Source: Herbaspirillum sp.
Lineage (GTDB): Bacteria; Pseudomonadota; Gammaproteobacteria; Burkholderiales; Burkholderiaceae_D
NCBI GenBank assembly: GCA_028292625.1
Contig: JAQGLY010000059.1
Coordinates: forward strand, 1-38,374
Direction: 5' to 3'
DNA: 38,374 nt
Below are positions 1-6,221 of the stretch, in pieces. Below the pieces are notes generated by a model. The model saw nothing but the letters and a program-made list of their open reading frames with translations, was not told where the DNA came from and did not search any database. The position numbers were made by a program, and so were the translations under genes. Numbering within the stretch: the stretch's first letter is position 1; every line of letters begins with the position of its first letter.

Positions 1-466
1 TGGTCAGCGCCTGCGAATACTTGACATAAGCCACGCCGTAACCGACCTGACCGTAAAGCTCGAAGGTATTTGCGTTCTTGCCGATCACCGAGTAGTTGTT
101 TGACGGATAGTAGTAATACAGGCCGCCTACATCATAGGTAAATCCGGCGCCGATATCGCCGCGCTTGCCGCCGTAAAGATCGATCTCGGCGTTGCCCTTG
201 CCGTCGGTACGGGCCGCATCGACGCTGTCGCTGATCCATTTAATGTTGGACCCCCACGTGCCCAGATACAGGCCCAGCGGGTTGTAAATGTAATCCACGC
301 CGCCTTGTACCGCGGCATCGAAGCGCGTCTGGGAAATGCCGCGGAAACGATAGTCGTTGACGACGCCGACGTTATAGCTCAGTTGATTGTCCGGCAAGGG
401 ATCTTCTGCATGGGCCAGATTGCAAAGCAGGATGGCGGCGCCGCCGGCGAGGATGATTTTTTTCAT
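1..466 (-). CDS. TorF-type putative outer-membrane porin (C-terminus outside window)
   Basis: The reading frame starts at an ATG (complement 466-464), preceded by a GAGA-type ribosome site, and runs off the left edge, so only about 155 N-terminal residues are visible. It opens with MKKIILAGGAAILLCNLAHA, a typical signal peptide with an AxA-like cleavage site. The mature part contains VNDYRFRGISQTRFDAA and GVDYIYNPLGLYLGTWGSN, which resemble the Gcw_chp/TIGR02001 (TorF) family of predicted beta-barrel porins. Aromatic-rich alternating strands such as GGLYYYYPSNNYS fit an outer-membrane barrel. In many Burkholderiales this gene lies just upstream of glnK-amtB; those genes would lie outside the window and cannot be verified. 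The family call is confident, but the transported substrate is unknown. Confidence 0.8.
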   Translation of the reverse strand, partial: MKKIILAGGAAILLCNLAHAEDPLPDNQLSYNVGVVNDYRFRGISQTRFDAAVQGGVDYIYNPLGLYLGTWGSNIKWISDSVDAARTDGKGNAEIDLYGGKRGDIGAGFTYDVGGLYYYYPSNNYSVIGKNANTFELYGQVGYGVAYVKYSQALT

Positions 467-539
467 GTAAATCTCTTTTCTGTTGATGTGACGGGTGATT
501 CATTGCTGCCTGCTGGCGGTATCGCCAACTCAAATTGTT

Positions 540-758
540 TCAAATGGTTTGGAATCGCCCGAACTGCGCGCAAGGCAGGTTGCGCATGATGGCGCTCATG
601 ACGGCGTCGAGCGCATCGGCTTTCATGCACAACCAGACATTCATGCGGCGGGCCTGGGCGATGGGTTGCACGCGGATCGACGACAGGCTGTCGCCGCAGA
701 CGGTGACGGCCAGTTGTCGCAATCGCGCGGCGTTGTCGGCATCTATCGTGATGTGCAT
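540..758 (-). CDS. small hypothetical protein, possibly ACT-like
   Basis: A 72-residue frame beginning MHITIDADNAARLRQLAVTV. Predicted order is strand, helix, strand, strand (RRMNVWLCMK), helix (ADALDAVMSAIMRNL), strand, which is the pattern of an ACT/ferredoxin-like regulatory domain. No catalytic motif is seen. The frame stays open upstream to an ATG at 956, but that extension is rich in Pro, Arg and Ala and looks non-coding, so the internal ATG is preferred; neither start has a strong ribosome site. It lies 73 bp upstream of the porin gene on the same strand and may be co-transcribed with it. I do not recognise the family; a nitrogen-regulatory role is only suggested by the fold guess and the usual neighbours of the porin. 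Confidence 0.45.
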   Translation of the reverse strand: MHITIDADNAARLRQLAVTVCGDSLSSIRVQPIAQARRMNVWLCMKADALDAVMSAIMRNLPCAQFGRFQTI

Positions 759-1114
759 GGTGACGGTATGGGCCGCTGAAGCGGCGTGCGGGATGTCGTG
801 CGGAAGCGATGCTTTGTAGAGGGGTGTCGGGGGGTCTGTGCGGCGCGCCGGGGCGCGCATTTTTAAAGCGGATGGCGTAGCCGGGCAGGGTTCCTGAAGC
901 CGATGTCCAAAGAGGGACGAGGGGAACAAGGTTTGCAGCGTCTGTATGCGGTTCATTGATAAGCGTCCGTCGTTACGATGAAGGACAGCTTAGCGCTGCA
1001 TAAATAAAGAATTTCTAAAAAGACGGTGCCGGGGTGTAATCGGAATATAAAAATTGCGGATGAGAAAAAATATCGAGGCCGGCGTTTTTCCCGGAAGGCA
1101 TCATGACCATGATC

Positions 1115-1154
1115 ATTGCGCAAGCATGGCAAATTATGCCAAGGTGTGCGCAAT
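1115..1154. promoter_or_regulatory. nested inverted repeat, candidate operator
   Basis: An outer pair ATTGCGCA (1115-1122) / TGCGCAAT (1147-1154) encloses an inner pair TGGCA (1127-1131) / TGCCA (1137-1141). All four arms are perfect; the gaps between arms are 4 and 5 bases. It sits between leftward genes and the rightward osmC-type gene, 90 bp before the osmC start. Nested dyads like this suit a dimeric or tetrameric regulator, but I do not recognise the site. Confidence 0.4.
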
Positions 1155-1244
1155 GCATCACATTTCCCCGGTGTTTATCGCAATAGTTTACAGTAGGCGG
1201 TATGCCGACGGTTTCGCTCAATTCACTCGCTATCGGGAGGCAAC

Positions 1245-1631
1245 ATGGACGTCAGTACCGCAAAAGGGCAGGGCAAGCTGCAGCACATCATCAACATCGG
1301 CAAACATCGTGTGCTGACGGATGCCTCGGTAGAACATGGCGGTGAAGGCAGCGGGCCGGACCCGCACGACCTGCTGGCCGCGGCGCTCGCCGCATGCACC
1401 GTAATGACGCTGAAGCTGTATGCACAGCGCAAGCAGATGGATCTGCAGGACGTGGAAGTACGGATCCAGCACCGTCAAGAGGAAGATGCCTACATCTTCA
1501 TGCGCAGCATTCGCTACATCGGCAACGTGAATGAGGCTCAACGCACGCGTTTGACGGAAATCGCCGAAAAATGCCCGGTGCACAAGACCTTGCTCGGCCA
1601 GATACGGATTGTCACGCAGGTAACGGATTGA
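1245..1631 (+). CDS. OsmC/Ohr-family thiol peroxidase
   Basis: A 128-residue protein, slightly short for the family (about 135-145). OsmC-type enzymes reduce organic hydroperoxides in the cytoplasm using two cysteines. Both are present: Cys51 in LAACTVMTLKLY, at the start of the long central helix, and Cys110 in EKCPVHKTL. The GxGPDPHDLLAAALAAC stretch is the classical family signature. The start is supported by a GGGAGG ribosome site eight bases upstream of the ATG. It is a single gene flanked by an upstream dyad and a convergent exporter pseudogene. It belongs to the broad YhfA/OsmC-like branch rather than clearly to Ohr; the exact substrate cannot be read from sequence. Confidence 0.9.
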   Translation: MDVSTAKGQGKLQHIINIGKHRVLTDASVEHGGEGSGPDPHDLLAAALAACTVMTLKLYAQRKQMDLQDVEVRIQHRQEEDAYIFMRSIRYIGNVNEAQRTRLTEIAEKCPVHKTLLGQIRIVTQVTD

Positions 1632-1651
1632 TTTGCGGCCGGACCGGCGAT

Positions 1652-2306
1652 TCAATGGCTGAAAATCAAACGCGCACCCAGCGCAATGAAAATGCAGCCC
1701 GCGCCCCGGTCCAGCCATACCCCCGCACGTGGATAACGCTGCATCCACTGCCCGATGACGCCGGAAAAATAGCCGAGCAGTCCGAACAGCAATGCCGCCT
1801 GCGCGGTAAACAACAGGCCTAGCTGCGCAGTCTGCCAGTTCAGCCGTCCTCGCCCCGCAATGACGAACTGCGGTAAAAAAGACAGAAAAAACAACACGAC
1901 CTTGGGATTGATGCTGTTGGCGGCCAAGCCGCGGACAAACAATTGCCGCAGTGTGCCGTCGGCGGCGCCTGACGCCGGCCTAACGCCGCTTTGGCCGCCA
2001 CCGCGAATCGTTCGCATTGCCTGTATGCCCAGCCAGATCAGATAGACGCCGCCGCAAGTGCGCAGCACGGCAAATCCGACGCGAGACGCGGCAATCAACG
2101 CGCTCACGCCCAGCGTCGCCAGCAGCGTGTGACTGAGGCAGCCCAATGCGCAGCCCAGCCCGAATGCCATGCCGTGCCGCCGTCCACGCGACATGCCTAT
2201 GCCGAGTATCATCAGGTTATCCGGCCCTGGCGACACGGTAATGAGCATCGGTAATGAGCATCGCCGCCGCCAGAAAACCGAAGAATTGTTCGGAAGTAAG
2301 AAACAT
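1652..2306 (-). pseudogene. LysE/RhtB-family amino-acid exporter, frameshifted by a 13-bp duplication
   Basis: The proper start appears to be the ATG at complement 2306, giving MFLTSEQFFGFLAAAMLIT, the usual first membrane segment. A tandem repeat of 13 bases (2236-2261, continuing two bases further) then shifts the frame. The downstream frame gives MLITVSPGPDNLMILGIGMSRG and the rest of a LysE protein, including the PGPDN signature and several hydrophobic segments to the C-terminus LIFSH. Removing one repeat copy restores a continuous protein of 213 residues, the normal family length. The family exports amino acids or homoserine lactone-like compounds across the inner membrane. Re-initiation at the ATG inside the second copy would lack most of the first membrane segment. 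Either a recent inactivating mutation or a sequencing error. Confidence 0.8.
2236..2263. repeat. 13-bp tandem duplication inside the LysE-type gene
   Basis: The 13-base word CGGTAATGAGCAT occurs twice back to back (2236-2248 and 2249-2261), and the periodicity extends two more bases. Thirteen is not a multiple of three, so the copy causes the frameshift in the exporter gene. Such duplications arise by replication slippage and can revert precisely. Confidence 0.9.
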
Positions 2307-2564
2307 TCAGACCTTATATTGCCGCGCACCGCCCCGGAACGCACCGACGGCGATCAAAGTGAGTGAACGTTAAAAATGGTAAAACATCATACACGGGCCT
2401 CGTTCCGCGTCGATGGAAGTGCCGGGGAACGGAGAGACCGAGGCCGCGGCGTTCCGAATATATTTTGTTGCAGAGCACTCGAAGTAATTCGCAACAGGCG
2501 ATAATGGGCGTCGCACCTTATTAACGGCAATCGTCCGCGCTCATCCTCCTGAAACTAAGGGGCA

Positions 2565-3137
2565 TTGTGCGCGGCATTCGCCATCGAGATCGGAAATTGT
2601 ATTTTGACTACCACAAGAAGCAAACGCTGGAACGGCCATATAGAAACTCTCAAGGCCGATTATCTGAAGGAAATCATGGTCCAGATGAACGCTTACGGCG
2701 ATCGTGTGCAACTATCGTTGAGCGGACCGGGCCAGCGCCCGCCTTATCAGGTAATCAATGCCGCTGACAAAAAAATGGCATTCGACGGCAATCACCATCT
2801 ACTGCAACCGGCCGAAGACACGTTCGCGGCCGGCAATGTCAGCAGCGTTTACTCGCTGGAGCAAATTACCGTCATCGCCGCCGGCGGCGGCGTCAGGGTT
2901 GCCGCCGGCCGTGTGGCGCGCGCCGGCAACGGCGCCCCGCGCACGCCCCGCAACACCACCGCGGTCAAGGCCAGCAACGACCTGATCGATGCGGAAAAAT
3001 ATCGATATTTCAAGGACAATCGCGACATGTTGCCGCCGACCATAGGCAAACATTCCGCGCAGATTACCGAACTGATGAAGAAAGGAATGGCGGCCGAGCA
3101 GGCATTCGATGAAGTGATCAAACTGCATTACGAATAA
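2565..3137 (+). CDS. hypothetical protein, first gene of a two-gene unit
   Basis: Open frame of up to 190 residues from a TTG at 2565 with AAGGGG just upstream; an in-frame stop lies at 2556. An internal ATG at 2676 (MVQMNAYGDRVQ), preceded by GAAGG, is an alternative start giving 153 residues. The middle is Ala/Gly/Arg-rich (VIAAGGGVRVAAGRVARAG). The C-terminal 60 residues look like a compact domain with helices (KHSAQITELMKKGMAAEQAF). No signal peptide or known motif is seen. It ends 22 bases before the next gene and is probably co-transcribed with it. I do not recognise the family. A small basic protein followed by an acidic partner can indicate an effector-immunity or toxin-antitoxin pair, but nothing in the motifs confirms this. 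Confidence 0.5.
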   Translation: MCAAFAIEIGNCILTTTRSKRWNGHIETLKADYLKEIMVQMNAYGDRVQLSLSGPGQRPPYQVINAADKKMAFDGNHHLLQPAEDTFAAGNVSSVYSLEQITVIAAGGGVRVAAGRVARAGNGAPRTPRNTTAVKASNDLIDAEKYRYFKDNRDMLPPTIGKHSAQITELMKKGMAAEQAFDEVIKLHYE

Positions 3138-3159
3138 CCTTTGCGGAGTAGGTGATCAA

Positions 3160-3585
3160 ATGAAAAACGATAACGACATTCAGCTCAGCGGACCTTTCAA
3201 GGTCACCGATGCCAACGGCGGCGCACATGATGTTGCCGGCATCCGGATTTTTGATGAGGGTTACGGCATCATCGATGTGTACGTCGATTTCGCGCAGCGT
3301 ATCGGCGAATTGCATTTATATGAAGATGCGGCCGTGATCCGGCAGGTGTTGGCGAAATTGCGCAGCCTCGGCTATCACGGACCGGATTTCGGGCACGGCG
3401 ATCTCGGTCTGCAGGATGAAAAAGTCATCGTGCTGGAGGCGCCCGAAGCGTTCAACGGATTCGCCGCCCACAAAGGCTGGAAAAATCTGGCCGAAGAATT
3501 CGACGAAGACGAGGACGATCCAGTGATGGACGGCGTCGCATCGGCGACCCATCTCGATGCATTGATGCGCAAATTCAAAAGTTGA
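3160..3585 (+). CDS. acidic hypothetical protein, second gene of the unit
   Basis: A 141-residue cytosolic-looking protein starting MKNDNDIQLSGPFKVTDANG, with a ribosome site GGAG at 3145-3148. It has a strand-rich first half (GIIDVYVDFAQRIGELHLY) and a strongly acidic stretch near the C-terminus (EEFDEDEDDP). There is no signal peptide or membrane segment. It lies 22 bases after the preceding hypothetical gene, and its 3' end overlaps the convergent RNase H-like gene by 11 bases. Family unknown to me. The acidic character and position are compatible with an immunity or antitoxin-like partner of the upstream protein; that is conjecture. Confidence 0.6.
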   Translation: MKNDNDIQLSGPFKVTDANGGAHDVAGIRIFDEGYGIIDVYVDFAQRIGELHLYEDAAVIRQVLAKLRSLGYHGPDFGHGDLGLQDEKVIVLEAPEAFNGFAAHKGWKNLAEEFDEDEDDPVMDGVASATHLDALMRKFKS

Positions 3586-4249
3586 TCGCAGGCCGATCGG
3601 ATCCTGGGACACTAGTGGCGCGCTGCGACAATGCGTCGGCCGCCGTATTGCGGCGGCGCGGAATCCATTGCAGCACGGCGTTCGGCAATTGCGCCAGCAA
3701 GGCTCTGGCCCGCGCATGATGTTCCGATAGCGCGCCGGCATGGCTGCCGCTGCGCAGGCTGTCGATGACTACGCGGCTGTCGCCGTACACCGTCAGCGGC
3801 GCCGCCTGTAAGCGCAACGCCGTTTCCAATATCGCTATGAGGGCCAGAAACTCCGCCTCGTTGCTGTCGCCGTGTCCTGCGGCGGTGCACAGTTCCACCA
3901 ATTCTCCATTCGGATTTTTCAGCACGCCGCCTAGACCGATCCGCCCGGGATTCGGACGCGCGGAGCCGTCGAACCACGCGGTCCAGCCGGTATGCGCTGG
4001 CGGATATTTTTGTGCGTTTTTTTGCGCCCATGCATCGGCTTGGCGCTGCTTGCGCTCGGCGGCCTTCATGGCCAGTTCGGCGCGCGCACGCGTGCGTTCG
4101 GCCAGCAATCGAGGCAAGGGCACACCGCTGCGCTGCAGCGTCTGCATCAGCGCATCGCGTTCCGGCAAACCGCTGTTGCGCGCCAGCCGCCGGCCGGCGA
4201 CCAGCTCGGCGTGATAAGCGGCTTGCTGAAGCTCGGCGAGGGTAGGCAT
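3575..4249 (-). CDS. RNase H-like protein with N-terminal extension
   Basis: A 224-residue protein. Residues 1-80 form a charged helical region (ELAMKAAERKQRQADAWAQK). Residues from about 87 are an RNase HI-type fold. The acidic catalytic residues are all visible: Asp in WFDGSARPNPG, Glu in SNEAEFLAL, Asp in VYGDSRVVIDSL and the final Asp in NTAADALSQRA. RNase H cleaves the RNA strand of RNA-DNA hybrids; this subtype (plant/archaeal-like, with GSARPNPG) differs from the housekeeping RnhA. It starts 13 bases after the stop of the upstream RhlE-type helicase gene, so both are probably one operon. That pairing suggests a shared role in resolving RNA duplexes or R-loops, which is inference. Confidence 0.85.
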   Translation of the reverse strand: MPTLAELQQAAYHAELVAGRRLARNSGLPERDALMQTLQRSGVPLPRLLAERTRARAELAMKAAERKQRQADAWAQKNAQKYPPAHTGWTAWFDGSARPNPGRIGLGGVLKNPNGELVELCTAAGHGDSNEAEFLALIAILETALRLQAAPLTVYGDSRVVIDSLRSGSHAGALSEHHARARALLAQLPNAVLQWIPRRRNTAADALSQRATSVPGSDRPAINF

Positions 4250-4262
4250 TTATTTCATACGA

Positions 4263-5519
4263 TCATTTGGTCTGCGCCGCGGCTTCGCGTAGCTTGTCCT
4301 TCTTGCTTTTACGCTTGCCCTTGATGCCGCCGGCGGCGTTTTCCAATGCCGCTGGACCGTCGAGCGCGGCGGGCGGCGCGTCGACCGGCTCAAAGCCCGC
4401 AATATATTCGCGCGTCAATTGCAACTGCTGCCGTTGTTCGATCAAACGGAAATGCGCTTCGGTCGCGGCGCCGACAAAGCTGATCGCGATGCCGCCGGCG
4501 CCGGCGCGTCCGGTGCGGCCAATGCGATGCGTATAGTCCACGGTCGAGCGCGGCAAGTCGTAGTTGATCACCGCCGGCAATTGCGCGATATCGATGCCGC
4601 GCGCCGCCACGTCGGTGGCGACCAGCACCCGCAGTTTGGTATTTTTAAACTCCGCCAACAGCTGCGTGCGCGCGCCCTGGCTGAGATCGCCATGAAAGGC
4701 CCCGGCGGCAATGCCGGCGCGCTGCAATTTAACGGCCACGATATCGGCCGCGTATTTGGTCGCGACGAAAACCAGCACCCTGTCCCATGCGTTTTCCGCG
4801 ATCAAATGACGCAGCAGCTGCGTGCGGCGTCCGGCGTCGACCGCAATGGCGCGCTGCACGATATCGGGCTGTTCGGCCGCTGCGGACGCAACGGCGATGC
4901 GGACCGGATCGCACAAAATCCCTTGCGCCAGTTTCAGCACCTGCGGCGGAAAGGTCGCCGAAAACAGCAGCGTCTGGCGCTGTGCCGGCAACAACGCAAG
5001 CAAACGGCCGATTTCATCGGCAAAGCCCATATCGAGCAAACGGTCGGCCTCGTCCAGCACCAGCATGGCCGCGCCGGAGACGGAGACCGCATTGCGATCG
5101 ATCAGATCCAGCAGCCGCCCCGGCGTGGCGACCACGATATCCGCGCCGCCGCGCAAATCCATCATCTGCGGGTTGATCGATACGCCGCCGAACAGCACGG
5201 CGATTTTCAGCGGATGAGGGTGATATTGCGCCAGGTTCTGCAACACCGCGCCGACCTGCGCCGCGAGCTCGCGCGTAGGCGTCAGGATCAGCGCGCGCAC
5301 CTGCCGCTGCTTCTCGCGCCGGCCCAGCATCAGGGATTGCAGCACCGGCAATGCAAACGCCGCGGTTTTGCCGGATCCGGTTTGCGCGGAGGCAAGCACA
5401 TCGTCGCCGCGCAGAATGGCCGGAATCGCGGCGGCCTGAACCGGCGTCGGCGCAGGGTAGCCATGTTCGGCGATGGCGCGCAGCAGCGAGGGGAGCAGAC
5501 CGAGTGAGGAAAATGGCAT
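4263..5519 (-). CDS. rhlE: DEAD-box RNA helicase, RhlE type
   Basis: A 418-residue ATP-dependent RNA helicase. Motifs in order: Q-motif region YPAPTPVQAAAIP (21-33), motif I AQTGSGKT (45-52), Ia PTRELA (81-86), TPGRLLD (132-138), DEAD (156-159), SAT (187-189), ATDVAARGID (301-310) and HRIGRTGRAG (331-340). The C-terminal tail after about residue 390 is basic (KGKRKSKKDK), as usual for RhlE and useful for RNA binding. The RhlE assignment is by length and tail; RhlB or SrmB paralogues are less likely. The RNase H-like gene follows immediately on the same strand. RhlE-type helicases act in ribosome maturation and mRNA turnover. Confidence 0.88.
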   Translation of the reverse strand: MPFSSLGLLPSLLRAIAEHGYPAPTPVQAAAIPAILRGDDVLASAQTGSGKTAAFALPVLQSLMLGRREKQRQVRALILTPTRELAAQVGAVLQNLAQYHPHPLKIAVLFGGVSINPQMMDLRGGADIVVATPGRLLDLIDRNAVSVSGAAMLVLDEADRLLDMGFADEIGRLLALLPAQRQTLLFSATFPPQVLKLAQGILCDPVRIAVASAAAEQPDIVQRAIAVDAGRRTQLLRHLIAENAWDRVLVFVATKYAADIVAVKLQRAGIAAGAFHGDLSQGARTQLLAEFKNTKLRVLVATDVAARGIDIAQLPAVINYDLPRSTVDYTHRIGRTGRAGAGGIAISFVGAATEAHFRLIEQRQQLQLTREYIAGFEPVDAPPAALDGPAALENAAGGIKGKRKSKKDKLREAAAQTK

Positions 5520-5578
5520 TGCGGGCTTTGGAGGCAGTCGTGGGAATGGACGCTGATTATAGGCGACCTGCCTGTTTT

Positions 5579-5896
5579 TTAGGCGAATACTTCTTGCAGG
5601 GTACTCAAGGTTTTGGTCAGTGTTTCAGGCTTTATCGCGCCTATTTTCTTGACCAATCGCTTTTTGTCCACACAGCGGATCTGGTCCAGCAAAATCAGTC
5701 CCTTTTTTCTTTGAAATGTGACGGGAATCCGATAGGGGGCTGGCTTATTCCCAGTAGTCATCGGCGCGACGGTGACCGTATTCAGATAGTCGTGCATTTC
5801 CGCAGGGGATACGATGATGCACGGTCTTGTCTTTTGTATCTCGCTACCTAGGGTAGGGTCCAGCGCGGTTAGCCAGATTTCTCCCCGCTTTACCAT
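5579..5896 (-). CDS. mazF: MazF/PemK-type endoribonuclease toxin
   Basis: A 105-residue protein beginning MVKRGEIWLTALDPTLGSE, followed by KTRPCIIVSP and YLNTVTVAPMTTG. These are the hallmark strands of the MazF/PemK fold. The family cleaves mRNA at short sequences when released from its antitoxin. The ATG at complement 5896 overlaps the 3' end of the antitoxin gene by seven bases, so translation is coupled. The long open frame upstream of this ATG is the antitoxin region in another frame and is not part of the protein. The length is normal. Cleavage specificity cannot be predicted. Confidence 0.9.
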   Translation of the reverse strand: MVKRGEIWLTALDPTLGSEIQKTRPCIIVSPAEMHDYLNTVTVAPMTTGNKPAPYRIPVTFQRKKGLILLDQIRCVDKKRLVKKIGAIKPETLTKTLSTLQEVFA

Positions 5897-6141
5897 GCAA
5901 GATCCCGATCGTCGTCGTTTGCAAACTCGGGCCAGACAAGCGCGTCGTCCCCTGCGGCTGCGATAGCCTGACTGGCCTGGCTCCACCCGTCACGCACTTT
6001 TTTTTGGGGTTTGCGAATAACGATCGCATCATTTTCGATTTCCATTTCGACTTCTCCAATATCCATTCCGGTTTGCGTCAAAAATGGCTTAGGAATCAGA
6101 ACGCCTTGAGAATTTCCCATTTTTCGAATTGAGGTTTTCAT
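5890..6141 (-). CDS. mazE: MazE/AbrB-type antitoxin
   Basis: An 83-residue protein starting MKTSIRKMGNSQGVLIPKPF, the SpoVT/AbrB swapped-hairpin DNA-binding domain of MazE-type antitoxins, then MEIENDAIVIRKP. The C-terminal half is acidic (WPEFANDDDRD), as expected for the flexible segment that wraps the toxin. The ATG at complement 6141 fits the conserved domain start; a longer frame upstream has no family support. It precedes the toxin with a seven-base overlap. MazE-type proteins repress their own promoter with the toxin as co-repressor, and a palindrome lies 49 bases upstream. Confidence 0.9.
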   Translation of the reverse strand: MKTSIRKMGNSQGVLIPKPFLTQTGMDIGEVEMEIENDAIVIRKPQKKVRDGWSQASQAIAAAGDDALVWPEFANDDDRDLAW

Positions 6142-6189
6142 GCATCGTCCCATTTTACGAAATAGCCTGTAATACTGGCGTATGCACAA

Positions 6190-6199
6190 TGTTATAACA
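6190..6199. promoter_or_regulatory. palindrome upstream of mazEF, candidate operator
   Basis: TGTTATAACA is a perfect ten-base palindrome in an AT-rich stretch between the SNF2-type gene and mazE. Toxin-antitoxin operons are usually autoregulated through short palindromes in this position. A ten-base site can arise by chance in AT-rich DNA, so this is tentative. Confidence 0.3.
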
Positions 6200-6221
6200 A
6201 AATATATTTGATAGGGCGATG

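Noticed and set aside
4419..5507. A 362-codon plus-strand frame antisense to the RhlE-type gene
   Set aside because: Its His/Arg/Gln-rich composition is typical of the antisense of a GC-rich gene; the helicase motifs on the other strand are decisive.
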